From Clostridia bacterium (GTDB lineage Bacteria; Bacillota; Clostridia; Oscillospirales; CAG-272), in NCBI GenBank assembly GCA_017631325.1, contig JAGBTM010000008.1:1-33644 (forward strand): DNA of 33,644 nucleotides. Reading direction: 5' to 3'. A program made the translations under genes and the position numbers. Below are positions 1 through 7,253 of this stretch, in pieces; the stretch's first letter is position 1, and each line of letters opens with the position of its first letter. The notes below the pieces were generated by a model. That model did no database searches, was not told where the DNA came from, and was given only the letters and a program-made list of their open reading frames with translations.

Positions 1-902
1 CCGTTCTCGGGGTTGACAGCCCAAAGTCTGCCATCCTTACCTACACGGAGCCATGCGATATCGTCGCCTACGCACCAAACCTTATATCCGCTCTCTCTGT
101 AAAGCTCGGGAGGAATAAGCATTGCAAGATTGGTTTTTCCGCAAGCAGAGGGGAATGCTGCACTGATGTACTTAACGTCTCCGTTAGGATATTCTACGCC
201 GAGAATGAGCATGTGCTCTGCCATCCAGCCTTCCTTACGGCCGAGGTAGGAAGCGATACGAAGCGCAAAGCACTTTTTACCGAGAAGAACGTTTCCACCG
301 TAGCCTGAATTAACCGACCAAATAGTGTTATCCTCGGGGAAATGGCAGATATATCTCTTCTCTGCATCGATATCTGCGCGAGCGTGAAGTCCTTTAATGA
401 AATCGGGGCTGTCACCGAGAGCATCAAGCACGTTTGTGCCAACTCTTGTCATAATAATCATATTGAGTACGACGTAGATAGAGTCGGTAAGCTCGATACC
501 GTACTTTGCGAAATCAGAGCCAACAACAGACATCGAATAAGGAATAACGTACATAGGCTTGCCACTGTAAGAGCCCTCGTAAAGCTTGGAAAGCTTAGCG
601 TAGCACTCGCTGGGGTCCATCCAGTTATTGATATTACCCGCATCCTCTTTTTTAGAGGTGCAGATAAAGGTTCTGTCCTCTACTCTTGCGACGTCGTTAA
701 TAGCAGTTCTGTGAAGATAGCATCCGGGAAGAGCGTCCTGGTTGAGCTTAATCATCTCACCGGTGCTGCACGCCTCTTTTCTAAGAGCGTCAGCCTGCTC
801 CTTGGAGCCGTCAATGAGAATAATCTCAGAGGGCTTAACCATCTTAGCCATCTCAGAAATCCACTCGTTAACATAGGTGTTTTTCGTAACGTTGGTGTTC
901 AT
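1..902 (-). CDS. pckG: Phosphoenolpyruvate carboxykinase (GTP), N-terminal part
   Basis: Partial gene: the 3' end lies beyond the left edge and the first 300 codons are visible. GTP-dependent PEPCK interconverts oxaloacetate and PEP in the cytosol. Read from the sequence: the kinase-1 P-loop with the reactive cysteine (FPSACGKTN, about residues 250-258, Cys254), the kinase-2 motif VGDDIAW (278-284), YGGN (201-204) and LLGKKC (206-211). These are hallmarks of the GTP family, not the ATP family. The ATG at 902 follows AAGGAG (912-917) by about 9 nt. A strong promoter lies about 100 nt upstream. It diverges from spo0A across 643 bp. In anaerobes this enzyme often runs toward oxaloacetate, conserving energy as GTP, which would feed the decarboxylase cluster at 24683-29601; that link is inference. 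Confidence 0.95.
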   Translation of the reverse strand, partial: MNTNVTKNTYVNEWISEMAKMVKPSEIILIDGSKEQADALRKEACSTGEMIKLNQDALPGCYLHRTAINDVARVEDRTFICTSKKEDAGNINNWMDPSECYAKLSKLYEGSYSGKPMYVIPYSMSVVGSDFAKYGIELTDSIYVVLNMIIMTRVGTNVLDALGDSPDFIKGLHARADIDAEKRYICHFPEDNTIWSVNSGYGGNVLLGKKCFALRIASYLGRKEGWMAEHMLILGVEYPNGDVKYISAAFPSACGKTNLAMLIPPELYRESGYKVWCVGDDIAWLRVGKDGRLWAVNPEN

Positions 903-965
903 AATGTATATCTCCTTAATTTTGTAACAAAAGTAGTAGAAAAGCGTGGTTTTACATCGAATTAT

Positions 966-991
966 ATTGGTTTTCTTTCAAAAAAACCAAT
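966..991 (-). other. Hairpin in the pckG 5' leader
   Basis: Perfect 9-bp inverted repeat with an 8-nt loop, lying between the pckG promoter and its ribosome binding site. It is AT-rich with no U-run after it, so it is not an obvious terminator. It could stabilise the mRNA or be a protein site. Confidence 0.4.
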
Positions 992-1004
992 TTACCACAA
1001 ATAC

Positions 1005-1033
1005 ATTATAGCACAATGCTTTTTAAATTTCAA
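1005..1033 (-). promoter_or_regulatory. SigA-type promoter of pckG
   Basis: On the minus strand, -35 TTGAAA (1028-1033), a 17-nt spacer and -10 TATAAT (1005-1010), preceded by TGC (extended -10). The predicted leader is about 95 nt. It contains a 9-bp hairpin, ATTGGTTTT paired with AAAACCAAT (966-974 with 983-991), whose role is unknown. Confidence 0.8.
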
Positions 1034-1338
1034 TATAAAAAATAAATATTTTTTTAAAACAATTAAGTTTTTTACCTGCGAGCGTTAAAAAAGAATTTTA
1101 TCTGTATTTTATGCTATGAATTCTTTTTTGTGCAGAAGAATTAACAGTTTGCTACCAGTGTTATTACTTACTTAAAAAAATTGTCATTATTTTACACATA
1201 CGTAACAATATAAGTAGAAAATAAAAATTACACGTTGTTATCTGATTTTAGTCGGTTTAAGGTGATTTTTCTCATTTTTTTAAGAAAAGGGCTGTAATGT
1301 TGAAATAATACCAAAAAGAGACAATTTTTTCCCTGTGA

Positions 1339-1516
1339 GGTAATTTGCTAAAAAAAGAGTGTTGCCGTTGATTTTTGTCGTATTTTCTTGCGATTTGGTA
1401 ATTTTTACCATTTTCAAGTTAAAAATTTTGGTAATTTTTTCGCTAAATTACATCTTGATTTTACAGTGTATTTTGTGATAAAATGTTGTTACTGGAAATA
1501 ATTACCATATTTTACC
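1339..1516. promoter_or_regulatory. spo0A upstream region with GGTAA/TTACC repeats and promoter
   Basis: The 643-bp gap between pckG and spo0A holds no credible gene. Its spo0A-proximal part carries GGTAAttt or its complement at 1339, 1397 (perfect dyad GGTAATTTTTACC, 1397-1409), 1430, 1501 and 1511. A plausible promoter is -35 TTGATT (1455-1460), 16-nt spacer, -10 GATAAA (1477-1482). A 0A-box-like TTTTTGTCGTA lies at 1372-1382, one base off the core TGTCGAA, so Spo0A autoregulation is possible but weakly supported. The rest of the gap (1034-1330) is AT-rich with only a loose inverted repeat. Confidence 0.45.
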
Positions 1517-1545
1517 AATTCACTATCAAAACAAGGAGAAAAAAG

Positions 1546-2310
1546 ATGGAAATCGAAAGAAACATTCTGTTGTGCAACGAAAATTCAGAGGAAAGGAAAC
1601 GCATTTGCGATATTCTAAGAGCTAACGGATACCGAAAAATTGACGAAGCAACAAGCGGAGACGTAGCGCTTGAGAAAATTTCAAAATCAAAATACGATAT
1701 TGCAATAATCGATTTGTGGCTATCAGGAATTGACGGTATCACCGTTTTAAGAAATGCAAGAAAGGTTGCAAAGGGCGAGGTGCCTGCATTGATACTAACC
1801 TCCCCCGTCACTAAGCAGAGCGTACTGCTTGAAGCATCTGATGCGGGCGCTGATATTTGTCTTATAAAGCCCTTTGACGAAAGCTCGCTCATTTCCCACG
1901 TAGACGCGCTTATTAAAATGAAGGAAAAGGTGGCTGAGCGTCCGACAGTGAGCGATATGGAGGCGCAGGTTACCAAAATCATACATCAAATAGGCGTCCC
2001 TGCACATATCAAGGGCTATCAGTATTTGAGAACCGCCATTCTGATGACGATAGACGACAACGACGTTATAAATTCCGTTACAAAAATTCTCTATCCCACA
2101 GTCGCAAAGAAATACCAGACTACAACCTCTCGCGTAGAGCGCGCTATCCGTCATGCAATAGAGGTGGCATGGGACAGAGGCGACGTAGATACGCTCAATT
2201 CCTACTTCGGCTATACTATCCAAAACAGCCGCGGAAAGCCCACGAACAGCGAATTTATCGCCATGATTGCCGATAATCTCAGACTTAAGCAGAAGTATGC
2301 TACCGTTTAA
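1546..2310 (+). CDS. spo0A: Sporulation master response regulator Spo0A
   Basis: Spo0A is the cytosolic phosphorelay-controlled regulator that commits the cell to sporulation. The protein has 254 residues: a receiver domain (about 5-125) with phosphoacceptor Asp56 ([11 protein letters not shown]) and Lys108 (LIKPF), then the Spo0A DNA-binding domain (about 140-250). The latter has the near-invariant stretches [29 protein letters not shown] and [13 protein letters not shown], so identity is secure. The ATG at 1546 follows AAGGAG (1533-1538) by 7 nt; an in-frame ATG at 1483 lacks an SD. Odd points: the acidic pair that binds Mg2+ near the N-terminus reads Asn11-Glu12 instead of Asp-Asp, and no Pro follows Asp56. 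The usual neighbour spoIVB is absent. Confidence 0.97.
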   Translation: MEIERNILLCNENSEERKRICDILRANGYRKIDEATSGDVALEKISKSKYDIAIIDLWLSGIDGITVLRNARKVAKGEVPALILTSPVTKQSVLLEASDAGADICLIKPFDESSLISHVDALIKMKEKVAERPTVSDMEAQVTKIIHQIGVPAHIKGYQYLRTAILMTIDDNDVINSVTKILYPTVAKKYQTTTSRVERAIRHAIEVAWDRGDVDTLNSYFGYTIQNSRGKPTNSEFIAMIADNLRLKQKYATV

Positions 2311-2372
2311 TAAGATGCAATAGCACACTAATATCAGGCGCACAAAAACAAAACTCAAACAACAAAGAAAAG

Positions 2373-2404
2373 GGCTGATACAGCCACCGAGGGTTGTATC
2401 AGCC
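2373..2404. terminator. Bidirectional terminator between spo0A and recR
   Basis: Perfect 10-bp stem GGCTGATACA / TGTATCAGCC with a 12-nt loop. On the minus strand a T-rich run (CCCTTTTCTTTG) follows, so it best serves the recR transcript. On the plus strand the tail (ATAGTTATTTAAATTT) is weaker. Confidence 0.8.
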
Positions 2405-2507
2405 ATAGTTATTTAAATTTAAGTATAAGAGGATATCAGAATATCCCAGACACAAGAGCGAGTATCTGATTTCGTTTTAGTACTAATCAGCGCGATGAGA
2501 TAAAAGA

Positions 2508-3119
2508 TTAGTCACCGAAATAACGGCGTCCCTCCATAGCTCTATAGAGGGTCACCTCGTCGGCATACTCAATATCTGCGCCAACGGGTATACCGTAGGC
2601 AAGTCTGGATACCTTGATAGGATACTCCTCCAGCATTCGCACGATATATGCGGCTGTGGTGTCACCCGTAGGAGTTGGGTTGGTCGCGATTATGATTTCC
2701 TCAATTTCGCCCTTCTCTACCCTATCAGCAAGCTCCTTTAATTTAAGGTTGTCGGGTGTTACGTTATCAAGAGGAGAAAGTGTGCCGCCAAGGACGTGAT
2801 ACGTGCCTCGGTATCCCCTGACCTTCTCCATAACCATTACGTCCTTAGGATTTTCAACCACGCAGACGGTACGCTTGTCGCGTACGTCCGAGGAGCATAT
2901 TTCACAAACCTCGCGAGAGCTGTCGCAAAATCCAAAGCAAACCGGACAGGTGTGAACGTCACGCTTTATACCAACTATCGCCTCTGCAAACGAGGACGCT
3001 GCCTCCTCGCTGAGATTTAACACGGCAAAGGCATATCTTGCCGCAGTTTTTGCTCCAACGCCCGGCAGACGTCTAAACTCCTCAATAAGACGGCCTATGG
3101 GTGCTATATAATCCGCCAT
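2508..3119 (-). CDS. recR: Recombination mediator RecR
   Basis: RecR works with RecF/RecO to load RecA on gapped DNA. The 203-residue protein has an N-terminal helix-hairpin-helix (LPGVGAKTAARYA), a C4 zinc finger (Cys58, Cys61, Cys72, Cys75), and a Toprim domain beginning TVCVVENPKDVMVMEK and including NPTPTGDTTAAY. Length is normal for the family. The start ATG sits one base after the ybaB stop (TGA-T-ATG) with no SD of its own, so translation is probably coupled to ybaB. It is the last gene of the dnaX-ybaB-recR operon. Confidence 0.96.
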   Translation of the reverse strand: MADYIAPIGRLIEEFRRLPGVGAKTAARYAFAVLNLSEEAASSFAEAIVGIKRDVHTCPVCFGFCDSSREVCEICSSDVRDKRTVCVVENPKDVMVMEKVRGYRGTYHVLGGTLSPLDNVTPDNLKLKELADRVEKGEIEEIIIATNPTPTGDTTAAYIVRMLEEYPIKVSRLAYGIPVGADIEYADEVTLYRAMEGRRYFGD

Positions 3120-3120
3120 A

Positions 3121-3468
3121 TCAGAACATTCCGGGCAGACCTATACCACCCGTTATCCTCTGCATTTCCTCTGAAGAGACGGTCTCCACCTTCTTAATTG
3201 CCTCGTTCACAGCGGCAACTATAAGGTCCTCGAGAGTATCAACGTCGTCAGGGTCAACCACTTCGGGGTCGATTTTAACCGAGAGAATTTCCTTTTTTCC
3301 GTTTATCTTCACGTTAATAACGCCGCCGCCTGCTGCGACCTCGTACTCACGTTCCTCAAGCTCCATCTGCTTTGCTGCCATGTCCTCCTGCATCTTCTGC
3401 GCCTGCTTAATCATAGCCTGCATATTCGACGGACCGCCGCCCATTCCCTGTGGTAATCTTACCTTCAT
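3121..3468 (-). CDS. ebfC: YbaB/EbfC family nucleoid-associated protein
   Basis: Small dimeric DNA-binding protein of the YbaB/EbfC family, 115 residues. Visible features: a Met/Gly/Gln-rich N-terminus (PQGMGGGPSNMQAMIKQAQK), a long helix (about 16-45), the beta-sheet core around AAGGGVINVKINGKKEILSVKI, and the C-terminal helix ending in GGIGLPGMF. It sits between dnaX and recR in the order conserved in most bacteria. SD GAGG lies about 9 nt before the ATG. It is thought to influence nucleoid structure or recombination; the precise role in Clostridia is not established. Confidence 0.94.
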   Translation of the reverse strand: MKVRLPQGMGGGPSNMQAMIKQAQKMQEDMAAKQMELEEREYEVAAGGGVINVKINGKKEILSVKIDPEVVDPDDVDTLEDLIVAAVNEAIKKVETVSSEEMQRITGGIGLPGMF

Positions 3469-3487
3469 TTTTAGTACCTCTTTAATG

Positions 3488-5104
3488 TTATTTGAATGCC
3501 GCCTCTATCTCGGAGAACGGTGAATTATTATTTCTGGTCTGTGCTTCTACGACAATTTCGATTTCTGCCGCGGTTTTTCTTTCCATTTCGGCAATTACAC
3601 CTCGAATGATAGCCATGTCGGTTTCGTTGCTCTTAAGCTTGCCTGCGAAAAATGCACCAAGCTTAATTACAATTTTACAGTCGCCGTCCTTATACACGGT
3701 AGCAGTGGCAATTCCTGCGGAAAGTGACGGCTTAAGCTCGCCTATGCGCTCAATAACCCCTCCCCACCTATCGTAGAGCTTCAGCTCGGTCGTGTGTGGC
3801 TTCGGAGCTTGCGGTGGGACGGCTGTCGAGGGCTTTGCGGGTGATGAGGGCGATGACAGAGAGCTTTGTGAAGGCTTCTCTTGTGCATATTTTTTTTTCG
3901 CATCAACGCCTTGTACGGACGTGGCCTGTGCCATAGGCACGCCAAGCTTAATCATAGCCAATTCCTTCTCAAGCGCCTCAACCCTTGATGCAAGCGCCTC
4001 AATGGATACCGTCGCTCTCGGGTCGCACATTCTCGTGAGTGCTATCTCGGCAATACTACGCTTTGAATTAAATGCGCGCTGCATATCAGCCATAGCGCCT
4101 TCAAGCAGACTGACGTGGTAAGAGAGCTTGGCCATACTGAACTCGGAGGCTAGCTCAGACAGCGTAGAAAACTCGACATCGGTAAGGTCAAGATACGCCT
4201 TTGCCTTTGAGGAATTTTTGACTACCATAAGGTCGCGGTAGGTGTCGATAATCTCCTGCCAGAACACCGAGAGGTCGCCGCTCTGCATAACTATCGCGTC
4301 TACAATGTCGTAAACTGTGGTATAGTCGGCGCCTACGATAGCTCTGACGAGCTTAAACGCATTTTCACGGTTGCCGCTTCCGACGGTTTCAAAAACGAGC
4401 GCCTCGTCTATCGGCTTATGCGCTCCTGCGCACAGCTCAAGAAGGCTGATAGCGTCACGCATACCACCACGGGACACTCTGGCAATTACACGGGCTGCGT
4501 CCTCGGTTATCTCGATTTTCTCCGCATTGGCAAGCGAAATCAGACGAGATATAATTATATCGTTAGGTATGCGCTTAAAATCAAAGCGCTGACACCTGGA
4601 GACGATAGTCGTTGGCAACTTGTGATATTCGGTTGTAGCAAGTATGAAAATAACGTACGATGGAGGCTCCTCAAGAGTTTTGAGAAGCGCGTTGAACGCC
4701 TGAGTGGACATCATGTGAACCTCGTCTATAATATAGACACGGTATTTGAGTATAGCCGGTGTAAACGCTATCTCGTCCTGCATATCTCTGACGTCACCGA
4801 TACCATTGTTGCTGGCTGCGTCCATCTCTATAACGTCGGTTGCAATTCCGGCGTCAATGCTGCGACATGCCTCGCACTTATTACAGGGGTTTCCGCCTTT
4901 TGGATTTTCGCAGTTCACAGCCTTGGCTAAAATCTTGGCACAGGTAGTCTTACCCGTTCCACGCGAGCCAGAGAAAAGATAAGCGTGCGAAAGCTTGCCG
5001 CTTGAAACCTCATATTTAAGAATATCGGTTATGCTGTCCTGACCGCAGACGTCGTCAAAATCCGGTGGACGCCATTTTCTGTAAAGCGCTCTGTATTCTG
5101 ACAT
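3488..5104 (-). CDS. dnaX: DNA polymerase III subunits gamma/tau
   Basis: Clamp-loader ATPase that assembles the beta clamp and couples polymerase cores. In 538 residues: Walker A GSRGTGKT (46-53), a zinc module (Cys65, Cys74, Cys77, Cys80), Walker B DEVH (127-130), and sensor/arginine-finger SRC (169-171). After about residue 390 comes a Ser/Pro/Ala/Lys-rich linker (about 400-440) and a C-terminal tau-like domain. I saw no obvious slippery A-run frameshift signal forcing a short gamma form. Initiates at ATG 5104; the nearest purine run is GGGGGG, a weak SD. The SRP RNA gene and its terminator lie immediately upstream. Confidence 0.96.
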   Translation of the reverse strand: MSEYRALYRKWRPPDFDDVCGQDSITDILKYEVSSGKLSHAYLFSGSRGTGKTTCAKILAKAVNCENPKGGNPCNKCEACRSIDAGIATDVIEMDAASNNGIGDVRDMQDEIAFTPAILKYRVYIIDEVHMMSTQAFNALLKTLEEPPSYVIFILATTEYHKLPTTIVSRCQRFDFKRIPNDIIISRLISLANAEKIEITEDAARVIARVSRGGMRDAISLLELCAGAHKPIDEALVFETVGSGNRENAFKLVRAIVGADYTTVYDIVDAIVMQSGDLSVFWQEIIDTYRDLMVVKNSSKAKAYLDLTDVEFSTLSELASEFSMAKLSYHVSLLEGAMADMQRAFNSKRSIAEIALTRMCDPRATVSIEALASRVEALEKELAMIKLGVPMAQATSVQGVDAKKKYAQEKPSQSSLSSPSSPAKPSTAVPPQAPKPHTTELKLYDRWGGVIERIGELKPSLSAGIATATVYKDGDCKIVIKLGAFFAGKLKSNETDMAIIRGVIAEMERKTAAEIEIVVEAQTRNNNSPFSEIEAAFK

Positions 5105-5132
5105 AATAGCCCCCCAAAAAAGTTAATAAAAA

Positions 5133-5171
5133 GCGCGCAGCGGTATACATAACGTTACTCCGCATACGCGC
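5133..5171 (-). terminator. Intrinsic terminator of the SRP RNA gene
   Basis: On the minus strand, a GC-rich hairpin (GCGCG...GCGG paired with CCGC...CGCGC, with a small internal loop) followed by TTTTTATTAACTTTTTT. It lies just 3' of the SRP RNA and ahead of dnaX, so dnaX depends on read-through or its own promoter. Confidence 0.75.
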
Positions 5172-5180
5172 AAGATATTT

Positions 5181-5484
5181 TCTATACGTCGGATAGAGCC
5201 ATACACCTACCCGTCGAACGTACTCTTACATACGGTAACCGCCACACCTGCTCCGAACAGGCAGCCTTGCGGCACACCCGATAAACCGCTTAATGCTGCT
5301 TGGTCCCCCACCTGACATGGTTCACAGCCTCGAGTTGCGCAAGACCCATTCTTCAACACAGATAATGACGGTGCAGGCTACACAAGAGCAGCCCTCGGGG
5401 GAGGAATGAATCCCTGCTATAGCGGATTTCAGGTACAAGGCGCCGCTACTGCCCCGACTGGTATGACTCCACCCGACGTATAGA
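5181..5484 (-). ncRNA. ffs: Signal recognition particle RNA (Gram-positive long form)
   Basis: RNA scaffold of SRP, which binds Ffh and targets membrane proteins co-translationally. The ends form a perfect 12-bp closing helix (CCGACGTATAGA at 5473-5484 with TCTATACGTCGG at 5181-5192). The domain IV apex is recognisable around 5301-5314 as CAGG, stem TGG, tetraloop GGGA, stem CCA, then AGCAGC. The 5' part carries the Alu-like stretch AAATCCGCTATAGCAGGGAT seen in Clostridia. Length is about 300 nt. Position upstream of dnaX matches Firmicutes. A strong promoter and a terminator flank it. The exact mature ends are inferred from pairing; in Bacillus the precursor is trimmed by RNase III. Confidence 0.92.
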
Positions 5485-5490
5485 AACACA

Positions 5491-5506
5491 TCACGTAGCT
5501 ACGTGA
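5491..5506. repeat. Perfect 16-bp palindrome at the start of the SRP RNA transcript
   Basis: TCACGTAGCTACGTGA, a zero-gap palindrome lying between the predicted transcription start (about 5510) and the mature SRP RNA 5' end. It may be an operator overlapping +1 or part of a precursor processing structure. Confidence 0.5.
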
Positions 5507-5516
5507 CGCAATAAAT

Positions 5517-5545
5517 ATTATAGCAGATTAACGAAAAAAATGCAA
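5517..5545 (-). promoter_or_regulatory. Strong promoter of the SRP RNA gene
   Basis: Minus strand: -35 TTGCAT (5540-5545), 17-nt spacer, -10 TATAAT (5517-5522) with extended TGC. Correctly placed to start transcription near 5510. Confidence 0.85.
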
Positions 5546-5658
5546 TACCTTTGAAAAAAATATCTGTATATTTTATGCCTATGCCCGTAAAGAATAGAAC
5601 GGGTATCAAAAAGCGTTATTTTTCGTCGGATTTTTGAAAATTTATTCCTTTAGAAATG

Positions 5659-6375
5659 TTATATTACAAATCCACCGCTTACGTTGATAACCTCCCCGGT
5701 TATAAAATCTGCACCCTCACTCGCTAAGTACAGCGCGCATTTTGCTACGTCGCGCGGCAGCCCTACCCTACCTAAAGGCGTGCGCTCGCACAAATCCAAG
5801 ACGTCCTCGTCAGAAAGGACGGAGTTCATATCAGTCTCGATTACTCCGGGGGCGATGGCATTCACCGTAATTCCAGAGGGGCCAAGCTCCTTGGCAAGAG
5901 CACGTGTCATGCCTATTAGTCCGGCCTTAGTAGTGGAATAATGAACCTCACACGATGAGCCGACAAGTCCCCAAACGGAAGAAATATTGATAATTTTGCC
6001 AGATTTTCTTGAAATCATGTCGCGCGAGACCTCACGCGAATAAACAAACGGGCCGCTAAGATTTACCGCAAGCGTTCTGTTCCACAGCTCAGCGGTAATA
6101 TCGCTAAAGAGCGAAAAGCTCGATATAGCAGCGTTATTTATAAGACAGTCAATCTGCCCAAGATATGAGAGCGCCTGACTTACAGCGAAAATTATTTCGT
6201 TCTCTTCGCCCGAATCAGCCTTAATTGAGAGTGCGCCCGTCTCTTTCGCGAGCTCCCTTGCTTCATTCTCCGATTTATTGTAGGTGAAGGCCACCTTATA
6301 TCCCTCTGCCGAAAATATACGGACAAGCTCTGCGCCAATACCGCGCGAGCCACCGTTTATCAATACGGTTTTCAT
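5659..6375 (-). CDS. SDR-family reductase, FabG-like (3-oxoacyl-ACP reductase type)
   Basis: NAD(P)H-dependent short-chain dehydrogenase of 238 residues. Rossmann motif GGSRGIG (8-14), NNAA (80-83), and the catalytic triad Ser133 (ISSVWG), Tyr146 and Lys150 (YSTTK); PGVIETDM follows. The pattern is closest to FabG, but there are no fatty-acid genes around it, so the physiological substrate is open. The ATG at 6375 has GAGGTG about 6 nt upstream; a GTG three codons earlier (6384) overlaps that SD and is less likely. It is transcribed alone, divergently from the response regulator at 6513, from a promoter sharing a palindrome with it. Confidence 0.88.
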   Translation of the reverse strand: MKTVLINGGSRGIGAELVRIFSAEGYKVAFTYNKSENEARELAKETGALSIKADSGEENEIIFAVSQALSYLGQIDCLINNAAISSFSLFSDITAELWNRTLAVNLSGPFVYSREVSRDMISRKSGKIINISSVWGLVGSSCEVHYSTTKAGLIGMTRALAKELGPSGITVNAIAPGVIETDMNSVLSDEDVLDLCERTPLGRVGLPRDVAKCALYLASEGADFITGEVINVSGGFVI

Positions 6376-6405
6376 AGAAAACACCTCGTGTTCGATTATA
6401 TATTT

Positions 6406-6434
6406 ATTTTACTACTTTTATTTTAAAATGTCAA
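6406..6434 (-). promoter_or_regulatory. Promoter of the SDR reductase gene
   Basis: Minus strand: -35 TTGACA (6429-6434), 17-nt spacer, -10 TAAAAT (6406-6411). The -35 box lies in the left arm of the palindrome at 6430-6446. Confidence 0.8.
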
Positions 6435-6446
6435 GTTTAACTTGAC
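6430..6446. promoter_or_regulatory. Palindromic candidate operator overlapping both divergent -35 boxes
   Basis: GTCAAGTTtAACTTGAC: perfect 8-bp arms around one central base. The left arm supplies the -35 of the SDR promoter and the right arm the -35 of the response regulator promoter. A dimeric regulator bound here would block both. The regulator is unknown; the response regulator encoded next door is the natural first candidate. Confidence 0.65.
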
Positions 6447-6470
6447 CTATCAAGGCTTTGAGTGTATAAT
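6442..6470 (+). promoter_or_regulatory. Promoter of the response regulator-sigma factor operon
   Basis: -35 TTGACC (6442-6447), 17-nt spacer, -10 TATAAT (6465-6470). This is a housekeeping (SigA-like) promoter, unusual if it is the sole source of a late sporulation sigma factor. Confidence 0.85.
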
Positions 6471-6512
6471 ATTTGTGTTGTACCTTGAAAAATATGCTAA
6501 AAGGAAACGACT

Positions 6513-7202
6513 ATGGTACTTATAGTAAACAGACGCAAGAAAGATGCGAGCTACGTTTCAGAGATTTTTCACTATATGGGAATTTTATCTCACGGCGCAA
6601 CGCCGAGCGAAGCGCTCTCTGAAATTTCACTTTTATACAGAGCCGTTATCATTATGGAGCCTGACACCCTGCCCGACGCGTGCGATTTTGTCTCAAAGCT
6701 ACGCTCCTATGCAAGTGAGGTTCCGATATTTGCGCTCGCTGATGGGATAGACACGTTCTCGCACAAGGAAATCTTTGACGGTGTGTACAAGTTCTCAACC
6801 TACTCCTCGATTTTGGCGTACAATATTGCTCAGTACTCCAAAAAGAACTCGCTTTCCTGCGTCGGTGATTACAGACTTGCAGGGATAAACGCTATGTGTG
6901 ACGCTGAGTCGGTTACGTATTTTGGCGAGCAAATCCCTCTAACAAAGACAGAAACGATGATTTTGCGCTTTCTTATTCGCGCGTATCCGTTGCCGATGGA
7001 CTCCGAGAGTATACTGAGATACGCATTTCGTCCCTCACGCTCTCCCGAGCCTGCAAGCATACGTACCCACATTTGCTCAATTAACAAGAAATTTCGCTTA
7101 AAGACGTCGAGAAACGTTATAGCTTTAGCTCCGAAAAAGGGCTACGTCGTAATCACCCCCGAGGTGATGGCCGATAGAAATTTGTGGAGAGACGGTAAAT
7201 AG
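6513..7202 (+). CDS. Atypical OmpR-type response regulator with winged-helix domain
   Basis: A 229-residue protein with a receiver-like N-terminal half (1-110) and an OmpR/PhoB-type winged helix (about 125-222; LTKTETMILRFL, SIRTHICSINKKF, APKKGYVV). The receiver is degenerate: the N-terminal acidic pocket is missing (LIVNRRKKD) and the phosphoacceptor position aligns with Glu49 in VIIMEPDTLP, although Asp51 is close by. It probably does not use ordinary phosphotransfer. SD AAAGG precedes ATG 6513, and no histidine kinase is adjacent. The sigma factor gene starts 51 nt downstream with no terminator between, so they are likely co-transcribed. Target unknown; autoregulation through the palindrome at 6430 is inference. 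Confidence 0.8.
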   Translation: MVLIVNRRKKDASYVSEIFHYMGILSHGATPSEALSEISLLYRAVIIMEPDTLPDACDFVSKLRSYASEVPIFALADGIDTFSHKEIFDGVYKFSTYSSILAYNIAQYSKKNSLSCVGDYRLAGINAMCDAESVTYFGEQIPLTKTETMILRFLIRAYPLPMDSESILRYAFRPSRSPEPASIRTHICSINKKFRLKTSRNVIALAPKKGYVVITPEVMADRNLWRDGK

Positions 7203-7253
7203 TACAAGCAAGATTTACATATACTTTCTATATCACAACAAACGGAGAGTGTT

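Noticed and set aside
342-1088. Plus-strand open frame over the pckG region
   Set aside because: Antisense to a clearly recognised PEPCK with intact motifs; no SD or family resemblance.
1087-1129. Inverted repeat AAAAAAGAATT / AATTCTTTTTT as a terminator
   Set aside because: AT-only stem with a 21-nt loop and no gene ending at it; likely composition-driven.
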